NCBI RefSeq assembly: GCF_010994035.1
Contig: NZ_WIXN01000018.1
Coordinates: 1-64,000 of the forward strand
Direction: 5' to 3'
DNA length: 64,000 nucleotides
DNA from: Virgibacillus aidingensis
GTDB taxonomy: Bacteria > Bacillota > Bacilli > Bacillales > Amphibacillaceae
A program made the translations under genes and the position numbers. Positions 36,774-47,194 of the stretch are shown piece after piece. The notes beneath the pieces were generated by a model. That model did not search any database and was not told the origin of the DNA. It saw nothing but the letters and a program-made list of their open reading frames with translations. The stretch's first letter is position 1, and every line of letters starts with the position of its first letter.

Positions 36774-38843
36774 ATGAAATCTGTACTAATTGTTGGTGCC
36801 GGTAAAGGCGGGACAGCTTTACTGAATATATTTTATGCAACTGAAAAGTTAAAAATAGCCGGGGTGGTTGATAAAAACCTTGATGCCCCAGGGATAAAGC
36901 TGGCAGAGAAATATAACATTCCAACCTATTCTGATTGGAAAAAACAGCTGAACAAAAAAATAGATATTATTGTAGAAGCAACAGGCGACGACAGCGTGCT
37001 TGAAGAATTAATAAGGAAGAGAAGCGGGAAAACCGTCGTAATTCCAGGTACGGTAGCATACATCATTTCTGAATTATTCAATGAAAAAGAGGCCTTATTA
37101 AACAGGATTAAATTACAAATGAATAACCAAAATCTGATCCTTGATAATATAAGAGATGGTATGATTGTTGTTGATCATGAGGGTATAGTTCAGTTTGTAA
37201 ACCACAGCGCAGTAAAAATTATTGGCAGTACGAAGCAAGAGTTTGAAGGAAAATATATTCGAAATGTCATTTCCAATTCAAGGCTGCCGGATGTACTGCG
37301 GGATAAAAAGAAAGAAGTAAATCAAAAGCTTGTATTAAAAAACGGCAAGAAAATTATTACAACACGCATCCCGATTATCAATAATGAAGATAGCCTTGTT
37401 GGCGCATTTGCTGTGTTTAAGGATATTACTGAAGTAATGAATTTGGCGGAAGAAAATACAGACCTGAATGAAATAAAGACCATGCTGGAAGCAATCATCC
37501 AATCGTCCGATGAAGCAATAAGCGTAGTTGATGAAAAAGGCATCGGTTTAATGATCAATCCTGCCTATTTACGTATTACCGGCATGAAAGAGTCCGATAT
37601 TATTGGAGAGCCGGCAACTGCAGATATTTCCGAAGGGGAGAGCATGCATATGAAGGTGCTGAAAACCCGCCGGCCGGTACGCGGGGCAAGGATGAAGGTC
37701 GGTCCAAAAAAGAAGGACGTATATGTTAATGTAGCACCTATTATCGTCGATGGAATCATAAAAGGAAGTGTCGGTGTTTTACATGATGTAACGGAAATTC
37801 AGTCACTAACAAGTGAATTAAAGCGGGCTAGACAGATCATCCGGAATCTGGAAGCAAAATACACCTTTGATGACATTATCGGGAATTCACCTGAAATGAA
37901 GCTGGCTTTGGAACAGGCAAAGGTAGGAGCAAGAACGCCGGCCACTGTTTTATTGCGCGGTAATTCGGGTACAGGCAAAGAGCTGTTTGCCCATGCGATA
38001 CATAATGAAAGTGACAGGAAGCATAAGAAATTTATCCGGGTTAATTGTGCAGCCATTTCAGAAAGCATATTGGAAAGTGAACTTTTCGGGTATGAAGAAG
38101 GAGCCTTTTCAGGAGCAAAACACGGAGGTAAAAAAGGGTTGTTTGAAGAGGCAAATCATGGAAGCATCTTTCTGGATGAAATAGGGGAACTTTCATTAAA
38201 CATGCAAGCCAAACTGCTGCGGGTTTTACAGGAAAACGAAATTGTCCGTGTTGGGGGGACCGATCCCATTTCCATAGATGTACGGGTAATAACTGCTACA
38301 AATGTTAATTTGGAAAAGGCAATTATGAATAAAACATTTCGTGAAGATCTGTATTACAGATTAACCCGCCTTCCCATCTATATTCCCTCATTACAGGAAA
38401 GAATTGAGGATTTACCGGAGCTAACCGAAAATATTATTCTAAAATTAAATCAGGATTATGGCAGAAAAATAAAGCATATTTCAAAAGAAGCACTTATAAA
38501 ATTAACCAGCTATCATTGGCCGGGTAATATACGGGAGCTGGAAAATGTCATTGGCCGGGCAATGATTTATATGGATATAAATGAGGAAACGATAAAAAAA
38601 CATCATTTGCCGGAGCTTAATGTTTCCGGTGACGCAATAAACCATTCCGATAAAAAAGAAAATATTTCGATAGAGAAACCACTACAGCAAGCGTTAAATC
38701 AATTTGAAAAAGAATATATTTATGAAGCTTATAAACAAAATCAATACAATAAAACTAAAACCGCTAAAATGTTAAATATTTCCTTAAGGAATTTATACTA
38801 TAAAATGGACAAGTATCAGCTTGAAAGAAAAAGCATGCAGTAA
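36774..38843 (+). CDS. bkdR: Sigma-54-dependent transcriptional activator BkdR
   Basis: A 689-residue enhancer-binding protein for the bkd operon. In order: an N-terminal Rossmann-like region with VLIVGAGKGGTALL (1-110), two PAS domains (about 125-235 and 245-355), an AAA+ domain with Walker A GNSGTGKELF near 405 and the sigma-54 contact loop GAFSGA near 445 (a GAFTGA variant), and a Fis-type helix-turn-helix at the end (KTKTAKMLNISLRNLYYKM). ATG 36774 lies six bases after GGGCGGG and gives the family length. It should respond to branched-chain amino or keto acids. Confidence 0.95.
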   Translation: MKSVLIVGAGKGGTALLNIFYATEKLKIAGVVDKNLDAPGIKLAEKYNIPTYSDWKKQLNKKIDIIVEATGDDSVLEELIRKRSGKTVVIPGTVAYIISELFNEKEALLNRIKLQMNNQNLILDNIRDGMIVVDHEGIVQFVNHSAVKIIGSTKQEFEGKYIRNVISNSRLPDVLRDKKKEVNQKLVLKNGKKIITTRIPIINNEDSLVGAFAVFKDITEVMNLAEENTDLNEIKTMLEAIIQSSDEAISVVDEKGIGLMINPAYLRITGMKESDIIGEPATADISEGESMHMKVLKTRRPVRGARMKVGPKKKDVYVNVAPIIVDGIIKGSVGVLHDVTEIQSLTSELKRARQIIRNLEAKYTFDDIIGNSPEMKLALEQAKVGARTPATVLLRGNSGTGKELFAHAIHNESDRKHKKFIRVNCAAISESILESELFGYEEGAFSGAKHGGKKGLFEEANHGSIFLDEIGELSLNMQAKLLRVLQENEIVRVGGTDPISIDVRVITATNVNLEKAIMNKTFREDLYYRLTRLPIYIPSLQERIEDLPELTENIILKLNQDYGRKIKHISKEALIKLTSYHWPGNIRELENVIGRAMIYMDINEETIKKHHLPELNVSGDAINHSDKKENISIEKPLQQALNQFEKEYIYEAYKQNQYNKTKTAKMLNISLRNLYYKMDKYQLERKSMQ

Positions 38844-38853
38844 ATTGCAAGAA

Positions 38854-38869
38854 ATGCAGATTTTTGCAT
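38854..38869. promoter_or_regulatory. Candidate upstream activating dyad for BkdR
   Basis: ATGCA (38854-38858) and TGCAT (38865-38869) form a dyad with a 6-base spacer, about 45 bases upstream of the sigma-54 promoter. It resembles the dyad before bkdR. A partial catabolite-responsive-element match, TGTAAGCGCTT on the minus strand, lies at about 38890-38900. Confidence 0.45.
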
Positions 38870-38912
38870 ATATACTTTTCCGTAAATGAAGCGCTTACAA
38901 GTGATTTGGGAT

Positions 38913-38928
38913 TGGCATGATTCTTGCA
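38913..38928 (+). promoter_or_regulatory. Sigma-54 (SigL) promoter of the bkd operon
   Basis: TGGCAT-N5-TTGCA matches the -24/-12 consensus TGGCAC-N5-TTGCW with one change and exact spacing. It lies 33 bases before ptb and just behind the activator gene. Confidence 0.9.
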
Positions 38929-38960
38929 ATATAAAATATGGAGGATGTTAGGAGGATAAG

Positions 38961-39869
38961 ATGAAAACATTAGCTGCCATTAAAGAAAAGGTAAAGCAGG
39001 AAAGACACCGAGTTGCAGCTGTAGCAAATGCGGCGGAAAAACAAATTTTACAGGCAGTTAAAACGGCCATGGAGGAGGATTTATGCGGTTTTTTACTGTT
39101 TGGAAATCAATATGAAATTACAGACTTGGCAAATAAGATTAATTTGGATATAACAAGCCCAAAGATTCGTATTGAGCATACGGAGTCAGTGGAGGAGAGT
39201 GCCATAGGTGCAGTAAAAGCCGTACACAGCAATCAGGCAGAAATTTTGATGAAAGGAAATCTGTCTACAAAAGAATTAATGAAACCTGTATTAAATCAGC
39301 AATACGGTTTGCGGACAGGAAAAGTCCTGTCACATGTAGCACTTTTTGAAATACCAAATCAACACAAGCTTTATTTTCTCACCGATGCCGCGATGAATAT
39401 TTCACCAACCATGGAGGAGAAAGCAGCGATCATTAAAAATGCGGTAAAAACAGCTCACAGCATCGGGATAGACGTTCCAAAAGTCGCTGTTATTGCTGCA
39501 GTGGAATCGGTAAATACGAAGATGGAAGCCACTGTAGATGCAGCCGCTTTAACGCAAATGCAGAAAAGAGGGCAATTAAGCAGGTGTCTTGTAGATGGGC
39601 CGCTGGCTTTTGATATTGCCATCTCAAAGAAAGCGGCTGATCATAAAGGAATTCATTCCGATGTAGCCGGTTCTGCCGACATATTGCTGGTTCCTTCCAT
39701 TGAAACCGGAAATGCTTTATACAAGTCTTTTGTCTATTTTGCAAGAGCAAAAGTAGCAGGAATAATCAGTGGAGCAAAAGCCCCAATTATTGTAACTTCC
39801 AGGGCCGACGCCGCTGAAGATAAATTATACTCATTAACATTGGCGTTAATTTCCGCAAGAAAATATTAG
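38961..39869 (+). CDS. ptb: Phosphate butyryltransferase
   Basis: A 302-residue enzyme of the phosphotransacetylase/phosphotransbutyrylase family that turns (branched) acyl-CoA and phosphate into acyl-phosphate and CoA. Family stretches such as ILMKGNLSTKELMKPVL near residue 95 and GPLAFDIAISKKAADHKGI near 210 are clear. TTAGGAGGA precedes the ATG. First gene of the sigma-54-controlled bkd operon; works with buk at 41012. Confidence 0.95.
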   Translation: MKTLAAIKEKVKQERHRVAAVANAAEKQILQAVKTAMEEDLCGFLLFGNQYEITDLANKINLDITSPKIRIEHTESVEESAIGAVKAVHSNQAEILMKGNLSTKELMKPVLNQQYGLRTGKVLSHVALFEIPNQHKLYFLTDAAMNISPTMEEKAAIIKNAVKTAHSIGIDVPKVAVIAAVESVNTKMEATVDAAALTQMQKRGQLSRCLVDGPLAFDIAISKKAADHKGIHSDVAGSADILLVPSIETGNALYKSFVYFARAKVAGIISGAKAPIIVTSRADAAEDKLYSLTLALISARKY

Positions 39870-39884
39870 GAGGATGAATATACG

Positions 39885-40982
39885 ATGGAAATATTTACTT
39901 ACATGGAAAAATACGATTATGAACAGCTTGTATTTTGTCAGGATGAAAATTCAGGTTTAAAAGCAATTATAGCCATTCATGATACAACGTTAGGGCCTGC
40001 GCTGGGCGGCACTAGAATGTGGACATATGACTCCGAAGAAGCGGCAATTGAAGACGCTTTAAGACTGGCAAAAGGAATGACATACAAAAATGCAGCTGCC
40101 GGCTTAAATTTAGGCGGAGGGAAAACTGTGATTATCGGCGACCCAAGAAAAGATAAAAACCCTGAAATGTTTCGTGCTTTTGGCCGGTACATCCAAAGTT
40201 TAAACGGGCGCTATATTACAGCAGAAGATGTGGGAACAACAGAAGAGGATATGGACCTGATCCATATGGAAACAGACTTTGTCACCGGGATTTCAGCAGA
40301 ATCACAAGGATCCTCAGGCAATCCGTCACCTGTTACTGGGTACGGAATTTATAAAGGAATGAAAGCCGCTGCAAAGGAAGTTTTCGGAAATGAGTCTTTA
40401 GAAGGTAAAACTATAGCCGTACAGGGTGTTGGTAATGTAGCTTATGCCCTATGTGAGCACCTCCATGAAGAAGGCGCAAACATAATTGTAACTGACATAA
40501 ATAAAGAGGCGGTAAATAGGGCTGTGGAAGCCTTCCACGCTGAGGCCGTTGACCCGGATGATATTTATGATGTAGATTGTGACATTTATGCCCCTTGTGC
40601 ATTGGGAGCAACAATCAATGACGAAACGATTCCCAAATTAAAAGCTAAAATTATTGCCGGTTCGGCAAATAATCAATTAAAAGAATCAAAACATGGGGAT
40701 ATTATCCACGAAAAGGGAATTTTATATGTGCCTGATTATGTAATAAATGCCGGCGGGGTGATAAATGTTGCAGATGAGTTAAACGGTTATAATCAGGCAA
40801 GAGCAATGAAAAAGGTGGAAACCATTTACGACAATTTAACGAAAGTATTTGAAATAGCAAGACGGGATCATATTCCTACACATGCAGCTGCTGACAGAAT
40901 GGCAGAAGAAAGAATAACATCAATGAAAAAATCAAGAAACCAGTTTCTGTTGAACAATCATCATATTTTAAGCAGAAGGTAA
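39885..40982 (+). CDS. bcd: Leucine (branched-chain amino acid) dehydrogenase
   Basis: A 365-residue NAD-dependent dehydrogenase that oxidatively deaminates leucine, isoleucine and valine to keto acids, the substrates of the BkdAB complex. The substrate site [10 protein letters not shown], the catalytic lysine in [11 protein letters not shown] (near 80) and the NAD loop [15 protein letters not shown] (near 185) are seen. GGAGGA lies before the ATG. Precedes buk with at most a short gap. Confidence 0.96.
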   Translation: MEIFTYMEKYDYEQLVFCQDENSGLKAIIAIHDTTLGPALGGTRMWTYDSEEAAIEDALRLAKGMTYKNAAAGLNLGGGKTVIIGDPRKDKNPEMFRAFGRYIQSLNGRYITAEDVGTTEEDMDLIHMETDFVTGISAESQGSSGNPSPVTGYGIYKGMKAAAKEVFGNESLEGKTIAVQGVGNVAYALCEHLHEEGANIIVTDINKEAVNRAVEAFHAEAVDPDDIYDVDCDIYAPCALGATINDETIPKLKAKIIAGSANNQLKESKHGDIIHEKGILYVPDYVINAGGVINVADELNGYNQARAMKKVETIYDNLTKVFEIARRDHIPTHAAADRMAEERITSMKKSRNQFLLNNHHILSRR

Positions 40983-41011
40983 TGCCGCTTGATATAACGG
41001 AGGTCTGCACT

Positions 41012-42097
41012 TTGCAATCAAAATATCGAGTTCTTGTCATTAATCCCGGCTCTACATCGACGAAAATAGGTGTGTTTGATAATGACATTTGCATTTTCGA
41101 AAAATCAATACGCCATAAACCGGAAGATTTAAAAGAGTTTATGTTTATTATCGATCAATATGATTACCGGAAAAACATTATTCTTGAGGAATTGGATTAT
41201 GAAGGAATTAATATTTCCAAATTACATGCGGTTTGTGGAAGGGGCGGCTTATTGCGGCCAATTGAAGGAGGGACCTATGAAGTAAACGAAGCCATGATTC
41301 ATGACCTCCGGACTGGATATAACGGAGAACATGCATCCAACCTGGGCGGAATCATAGCACAGGAAATAGCGTCGGGTCTTAATATCCCTGCTTATATTGT
41401 AGACCCTGTCGTCGTTGATGAACTGGAGGAAGTGGCGCGTTTTTCAGGCGTACCGGACATACCCAGAAAAAGCATTTTTCATGCTTTAAATCAAAAAGCC
41501 GTAGCCAGAAGGGCAGCATATGATTTACATAGAAGCTATGACGAAATCAGTTTGATTGTAACGCATATGGGCGGCGGTATAACAGTGGGCGGCCATAAGC
41601 ACGGCAAAGTCATCGATGTGAATAATGGACTGCATGGTGACGGTCCTTTTTCCCCGGAAAGGGCAGGGACGGTGCCTGCCGGAGATTTGGTTTCACTATG
41701 TTTTTCGGGACAATATTACCGTGATGAAATTATGAAAAAGCTGGTTGGGCAAGGCGGCTTAATGGCATATTTGCAGACGAATGATGCCTTGGAGGTAGAA
41801 AAGCGCATTTCCTCCGGTGACCAAAGTGCAAAACAGGTTTACGAAGCAATGGCCTATCAAATTGCCAAGGAAATCGGTTCCATGAGTGCGGTGCTTCAAG
41901 GGAAGGTAGATGCCATAGTATTAACCGGGGGGCTTGCATATGGAAAGAAATTTGTGGAAATGATTACAGAACGGGTCAACTGGATTGCAGATACGGTCGT
42001 TTACCCGGGGGAAAATGAATTGCAGGCTTTAAATGAAGGGGTATTACGTGTATTAAGACAGGAAGAAAAACCTAAAGTATATCCAAACAACATTTAG
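41012..42097 (+). CDS. buk: Butyrate kinase
   Basis: A 361-residue acetate/butyrate kinase family enzyme that makes ATP from acyl-phosphate and releases the (branched) acid. The ASKHA-type phosphate loop [14 protein letters not shown] is near residue 7, and [12 protein letters not shown] is near 180. The start is taken at TTG 41012 behind CGGAGGT; an ATG at 40982 overlaps the bcd stop without a ribosome site and would add ten residues. With ptb it recovers ATP and CoA. Confidence 0.94.
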   Translation: MQSKYRVLVINPGSTSTKIGVFDNDICIFEKSIRHKPEDLKEFMFIIDQYDYRKNIILEELDYEGINISKLHAVCGRGGLLRPIEGGTYEVNEAMIHDLRTGYNGEHASNLGGIIAQEIASGLNIPAYIVDPVVVDELEEVARFSGVPDIPRKSIFHALNQKAVARRAAYDLHRSYDEISLIVTHMGGGITVGGHKHGKVIDVNNGLHGDGPFSPERAGTVPAGDLVSLCFSGQYYRDEIMKKLVGQGGLMAYLQTNDALEVEKRISSGDQSAKQVYEAMAYQIAKEIGSMSAVLQGKVDAIVLTGGLAYGKKFVEMITERVNWIADTVVYPGENELQALNEGVLRVLRQEEKPKVYPNNI

Positions 42098-42110
42098 GGA
42101 GTGAAACAGT

Positions 42111-43532
42111 ATGGCAGAAGATTACGATCTCGTGATACTTGGAGGTGGCACCGGCGGCTATGTAGCTGCAATTCGTGCATCGCAGTTGGGAATGAAGGTT
42201 GCCATTGTGGAGAAAGGAGAGCTTGGCGGCACATGCCTTCACAGGGGATGCATTCCGTCAAAGGCATTGCTCCGCAGTGCTGAAGTATTCAGACAGACAA
42301 AAGAAGCAGAGCAATTTGGTATAGTTACAAAGGAACCTGCTATTAATTTTTCAAAAGTCCAGGAGAGAAAAGAAAATATTATCCAAAAACTGCATCAAGG
42401 TGTCCAAGGATTAATGAAAAAAGGTAAAATAAAAGTTTATCATGGGTTTGGCCGAATACTGGGCCCGAGTATTTTTTCTCCAATGCCCGGAACCATTTCT
42501 GTCGAGTATGAGAACGGAGAGGAAAACACGATGATTGTTCCAAACAATGTACTCATCGCCACCGGATCTAAACCAAAATCATTGCCAGGATTGGAAATGG
42601 ACGGGGATTTTGTAATGAGTTCCGATGATGCGCTCCAAATGGAATCCCTGCCTAAGTCGATATTAATTGTTGGCGGCGGTGTAATTGGCATAGAATGGGC
42701 TTCCATGCTTGCAGACTTTGGTGTAGCAGTTACTGTCATTGAATATGGCAGCCGAATATTGCCGACAGAAGATGATGCCATTTCAATAGAGTCTGAAAAA
42801 CTATTGAAAAAGAGAGGCATCAAATTTGTAAAAAATGCGAAAACACTCCCGGAAACACTTTCCATTGTGGATGGGGTTTCTGTAGATGCTGAAGTAAATG
42901 GAAAGACGGAAAGTTTTCACGCTGAAAAAATGCTTATTTCCGTTGGCAGAGAGGCCAATACAACAAACATTGGCCTGGAAAACACCGATATTGCCGTTGA
43001 AAATGGGGTTATAAAGACAAATGAATTTTACCAGACTAAAGAATCCCATATATACGCCATTGGAGATGTTATAGGCGGAATGCAGCTGGCACATGTGGCG
43101 TCACACGAGGGAATCACTGCAGTAGAACATATGGCCAACCAAAATCCGTATCCTATTGACTATAATAATGTTCCTTCCTGTATTTACTCTTCCCCGGAAG
43201 TTGCCAGCGTAGGGATGACAGAAAAACAGGCGGAAGAAAAAGGATTTGATATTAAAACAGGAAAATTCCCATTTCAGGCTATCGGTAAGGCACTTGTTCA
43301 CGGTGAATCTGACGGATTTGTGAAAATCATTTCAGATAAAGTGACAGAAGATATTATAGGGGTTCATATGATTGGCCCTCATGTAACGGACATGATTTCA
43401 GAAGCAGGGCTTGCAAAAGTGCTTGATGCTACTCCTTGGGAAATAGCTCAATCAATGCACCCGCACCCGACATTATCTGAAGTGATGGGAGAGGCCGCAC
43501 TTGCAGTGGAGGGAAATCAAATTCATGGATAA
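42111..43532 (+). CDS. lpdV: Dihydrolipoyl dehydrogenase (E3) of the branched-chain keto acid complex
   Basis: A 473-residue FAD-dependent disulfide oxidoreductase that reoxidises the lipoyl groups of BkdB using NAD. The FAD loop VILGGGTGGYVAA lies at the N-terminus, the redox disulfide is GGTCLHRGCIPSK near 40, and the NAD loop GGGVIGIEWASML is near 185. The catalytic His-Glu pair in HPHPTLSEVMGE is near 450. A 211-base gap separates it from bkdAA, longer than other gaps in this operon. Confidence 0.96.
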   Translation: MAEDYDLVILGGGTGGYVAAIRASQLGMKVAIVEKGELGGTCLHRGCIPSKALLRSAEVFRQTKEAEQFGIVTKEPAINFSKVQERKENIIQKLHQGVQGLMKKGKIKVYHGFGRILGPSIFSPMPGTISVEYENGEENTMIVPNNVLIATGSKPKSLPGLEMDGDFVMSSDDALQMESLPKSILIVGGGVIGIEWASMLADFGVAVTVIEYGSRILPTEDDAISIESEKLLKKRGIKFVKNAKTLPETLSIVDGVSVDAEVNGKTESFHAEKMLISVGREANTTNIGLENTDIAVENGVIKTNEFYQTKESHIYAIGDVIGGMQLAHVASHEGITAVEHMANQNPYPIDYNNVPSCIYSSPEVASVGMTEKQAEEKGFDIKTGKFPFQAIGKALVHGESDGFVKIISDKVTEDIIGVHMIGPHVTDMISEAGLAKVLDATPWEIAQSMHPHPTLSEVMGEAALAVEGNQIHG

Positions 43533-43743
43533 AAATAAATCCAGAAGCACCTGGTTACCGATGTGCTGACTAAGCCTCGAACCATCTGGTATGGTTTTTC
43601 TGCCATGAAAAATCCGGGATAAAGACAAATGCTCGTCACAGCGTAAAAATTGCTATTGCTGGGAGATGAACCGGAAAGAATGAAATTTTGCATATCAGCT
43701 ATTAATTTTATAATTTCTTAAGTTACAAAAGGAGGGGACAAAC

Positions 43744-44736
43744 ATGTCAAAAAATCGTCATAAAGCATTAAACTTAACAGATGATAAAGTACTTGAAATG
43801 TATAAAACCATGCTATTGGCCCGAAAGCTTGATGAAAGAATGTGGCTTTTAAACCGTGCGGGGAAAATACCGTTTGTTATTTCCTGTCAGGGGCAGGAAG
43901 CAGCACAGGTAGGGGCCTCCTTTGCACTGGACAGGGAAAAGGATTATGCAGCTCCGTATTATCGGGACATGGGGGTTGTACTGGCATTTGGCATGACTGC
44001 AAAAGAATTAATGTTATCCGGTTTTGCTAAAGCAGAAGACCCCAACTCCGGAGGAAGGCAGATGCCGGGGCATTTCGGACAGAAAAAGAACAGAATTTTA
44101 ACAGGATCTTCACCCGTAACTACACAACTGCCTCACGCAGTTGGTGTAGCGCTTGCAGCAAAAATGGAGAAAGAAAGTTTTGTATCTTTTGTGACATTGG
44201 GAGAGGGTTCTTCCAATCAGGGAGATTTCCATGAGGGACTGAATTTTGCCGGTGTACATAAATTACCGGTTATCACCATGGTCGAAAATAATAAATATGC
44301 CATATCCGTTCCTATTGAAAAACAACTTGCGAGCGAGACGGTGGCTGAACGCGGACAGAGCTATGGAATGCCGGGTGTTACTGTAGATGGAAATGATCCG
44401 TTAGCAGTATACGAAGCAGTAAAGACAGCAAGGGAACGAGCGGTAAATGGAGAAGGACCTTCGTTAATAGAAGCGATAACGTATCGTTTGACTGCACATT
44501 CAAGTGACGATGATGACCGGTTATACCGGGAAAGTAATGAAGTGGAAGAAGCAAGGAAAAACGATTCAATTATCACATTTGCAGCCTATTTGAAAGATAA
44601 CGGAATACTTACGGATGAATCGGAAAAGGAGTTGAATGATGACATCGCCAATTTGGTGAATGAAGCTACCGATTATGCGGAAAATGCGCCATATGCTGAA
44701 CCTGAGGATGCGTTAAAATTTGTTTACGAGGAGTAA
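43744..44736 (+). CDS. bkdAA: Branched-chain keto acid dehydrogenase E1 alpha subunit
   Basis: A 330-residue thiamine diphosphate-dependent subunit that decarboxylates branched-chain 2-keto acids together with BkdAB. The ThDP and magnesium-binding stretch runs from GEGSSNQGDFHEGLN to ENNKYAIS (about 157-185), and the phosphorylation-loop region THSSDDD-like LTAHSSDDDDRLYR is near 250. AAAGGAGGGG precedes the ATG. Provides starter acyl-CoA for iso- and anteiso-fatty acids. Confidence 0.96.
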   Translation: MSKNRHKALNLTDDKVLEMYKTMLLARKLDERMWLLNRAGKIPFVISCQGQEAAQVGASFALDREKDYAAPYYRDMGVVLAFGMTAKELMLSGFAKAEDPNSGGRQMPGHFGQKKNRILTGSSPVTTQLPHAVGVALAAKMEKESFVSFVTLGEGSSNQGDFHEGLNFAGVHKLPVITMVENNKYAISVPIEKQLASETVAERGQSYGMPGVTVDGNDPLAVYEAVKTARERAVNGEGPSLIEAITYRLTAHSSDDDDRLYRESNEVEEARKNDSIITFAAYLKDNGILTDESEKELNDDIANLVNEATDYAENAPYAEPEDALKFVYEE

Positions 44737-44751
44737 TGAGGGGGATAAACA

Positions 44752-45735
44752 ATGCCAGTAATGTCATATATACAAGCTGTAACAACTGCATTAAAAGAAG
44801 AAATGGTGCGGGATGAAAAAGTTTTTATTTTGGGTGAAGATGTAGGGAAAAAAGGCGGTGTTTTTCGCGCCACTGATGGATTATTTGAAGAGTTTGGCGA
44901 ATACCGGGTGCTGGATACGCCGCTCGCTGAATCCGCTATTGCAGGGGTTGGGATAGGTGCTGCCATGTACGGGATGCGCCCGGTAGCTGAAATGCAGTTT
45001 GCCGATTTTATTATGCCTGCAGTCAATCAGATTATATCCGAAGCTGCAAAAATTCGCTACCGCTCAAATAATGACTGGAATGCACCAATTACCATTCGGG
45101 CTCCATATGGGGGCGGCGTTCATGGTGCACTATATCATTCCCAGTCTGTGGAAGCTGTTTTTGCCAATCAGCCCGGACTGAAAATTGTCATGCCTTCCAC
45201 ACCATATGATGCCAAAGGTTTATTGAAAGCTTCCATTCGTGATAATGACCCGGTGCTGTTCTTCGAGCATAAACGGGCATACCGTCTGCTGAAAGGGGAA
45301 GTGCCTGAAGATGACTATGTACTCCCGATTGGAAAGGCTGATGTAAAGCGGGAAGGATCGGATATAACAATCATTACTTATGGTTTATGTGTTCATTTCG
45401 CACTTCAGGCTGCCGAAAAATTGGCTGAGGAAGGAATAGATGCACACATTTTGGATTTAAGAACGGTTTATCCCCTTGATCAGGAAGCGATCATTGAGGC
45501 TGCGAAAAAGACAGGAAAAGTGTTGTTAATTACGGAAGATAACAAAGAAGGAAGTATTATTGGTGAAGTAGCAGCCATCATTGCAGAAAATTGCCTGTTT
45601 GATCTGGACGCACCTGTTCAGCGTCTCGCCGGCCCAGACGTACCAGCCATGCCATATGCCCCGACAATGGAAAAATATTTTATGGTGAATCCGGACAAGG
45701 TGGAAAAAGCGATGCGGGAGCTTGCGGAATTCTAA
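44752..45735 (+). CDS. bkdAB: Branched-chain keto acid dehydrogenase E1 beta subunit
   Basis: A 327-residue transketolase-like partner of BkdAA. Characteristic are FILGEDVGKKGGVFRATDGL near residue 25, DTPLAESAIAGVGIGAAMYG near 60 and MPSTPYDAKGLLKASIRD near 145. Sixteen bases after bkdAA. Confidence 0.96.
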   Translation: MPVMSYIQAVTTALKEEMVRDEKVFILGEDVGKKGGVFRATDGLFEEFGEYRVLDTPLAESAIAGVGIGAAMYGMRPVAEMQFADFIMPAVNQIISEAAKIRYRSNNDWNAPITIRAPYGGGVHGALYHSQSVEAVFANQPGLKIVMPSTPYDAKGLLKASIRDNDPVLFFEHKRAYRLLKGEVPEDDYVLPIGKADVKREGSDITIITYGLCVHFALQAAEKLAEEGIDAHILDLRTVYPLDQEAIIEAAKKTGKVLLITEDNKEGSIIGEVAAIIAENCLFDLDAPVQRLAGPDVPAMPYAPTMEKYFMVNPDKVEKAMRELAEF

Positions 45736-45756
45736 ATGAAGGAAGGTGTTTAAAAT

Positions 45757-47049
45757 ATGGCCAAAGAAAAGATAAACATGCCCCAATTAGGTGAAAGTGT
45801 AACAGAGGGAACAATTAGTTCCTGGCTTGTAAGTGAAGGGGATAAAGTGAACAAATATGACCCTATAGCTGAGGTAATGACAGATAAAGTAAATGCGGAA
45901 GTTCCCTCCTCATTTACCGGCACGATTAATGAACTTGTAGCACAGGAAGGAGATACGATTGCTGTAGGCGACTTAATGTGCTACATAGATACAGAAGGAG
46001 ATTCAAGCGGTTCGGCCTCTGTAAATGAAAAAAGTTCTGCAGAATCAGACGGAAAACCATCTGCACCTGAAGATAAAAAGACTGTTCAGCAGGTAAATAA
46101 AGACCAATCAATGAAAAAACGGTACTCTCCGGCTGTGTTAAGAATGGCGCAGGAAAATGATATTGACCTTGAGCAGGTGAATGGCACCGGCCGTGGAGGC
46201 AGAATTACAAGGAAAGATATTGAAAAAATAATAGAAACCGGAAAAATTCCAAAAGCAGAGGAGCCGAAAACCGCGCCGGCAGCTGGACCGAAGGCTGCAA
46301 ACGAATCAACTCAGACACCTTCTACAGCACCAAAACAGAAGGCGCAAAACGGCGATGTGGAAATACCGGTAACTGGTGTACGGAAAATGATAGCCCAAAA
46401 TATGGTGCGATCCAAACAGGAAATTCCGCATGCCTGGATGACAGTGGAAGTGGATGTAACAGATCTTGTCACTTATAGAAATGCCATCAAAAATGACTTC
46501 AAGCAGAAAGAGGGATATGGTTTAACTTTCTTCGCCTTCTTTGTAAAAGCAGTAGCACAGGCACTGAAAGAGTATCCGGAGCTAAACAGCACATGGGCGG
46601 AAGATAAAATTATACAAAGGAAAGATATTAACCTGTCCATTGCAGTAGCAAAGGATAATGAATTATTTGTACCAGTCATCAAACATGCTGATGAAAAAAG
46701 CATTAAAGGAATTGCCCGCGATATTAATGATCTGGCAGCAAAAGCAAGAACAGGGAAATTGACTGCAGATGATATGCAAGGCGGTACATTTACTGTAAAC
46801 AATACAGGTTCATTTGGATCCGTACAATCCATGGGGGTAATCAACCATCCGCAGGCGGCAATTTTACAGGTGGAATCTATTGTAAAACGGCCTGTTATAT
46901 TGAATGATATGTTTGCAGCAAGGGATATGGTGAATTTATGTTTATCACTTGATCACCGTATTTTGGACGGTCTTGTTTGCGGCCAATTTTTAAGAAGGCT
47001 AAAAGAAATTCTTGAAAATATGAATAAGGATAATACGAATATCTATTAA
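45757..47049 (+). CDS. bkdB: Branched-chain keto acid dehydrogenase E2 (lipoamide acyltransferase)
   Basis: A 430-residue core subunit. It has one lipoyl domain (1-77, lipoylated Lys in VMTDKVNAEV near 44), an acidic and then Ala/Pro-rich linker, the E1/E3-binding domain (RYSPAVLRMAQENDIDLEQVNGTGRGGRITRKDI, about 125-160) and the catalytic domain with His-Asp in DHRILDG near 405. GAAGGTG precedes the ATG. Last gene of the bkd operon; no strong terminator is seen before brxB. Confidence 0.96.
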   Translation: MAKEKINMPQLGESVTEGTISSWLVSEGDKVNKYDPIAEVMTDKVNAEVPSSFTGTINELVAQEGDTIAVGDLMCYIDTEGDSSGSASVNEKSSAESDGKPSAPEDKKTVQQVNKDQSMKKRYSPAVLRMAQENDIDLEQVNGTGRGGRITRKDIEKIIETGKIPKAEEPKTAPAAGPKAANESTQTPSTAPKQKAQNGDVEIPVTGVRKMIAQNMVRSKQEIPHAWMTVEVDVTDLVTYRNAIKNDFKQKEGYGLTFFAFFVKAVAQALKEYPELNSTWAEDKIIQRKDINLSIAVAKDNELFVPVIKHADEKSIKGIARDINDLAAKARTGKLTADDMQGGTFTVNNTGSFGSVQSMGVINHPQAAILQVESIVKRPVILNDMFAARDMVNLCLSLDHRILDGLVCGQFLRRLKEILENMNKDNTNIY

Positions 47050-47194
47050 AATGCCGCGGCGGCTAAAATAGTTAACTTGTGTATTCCAGCAGTCTAAAAA
47101 GAAATTCATGTCAATAAATTGAAAAATGCAATAAGAATTGATATGCTTGTTGAGAGTTTAACTATACTTAAGTCTATAAGGGGATGAAATATAC

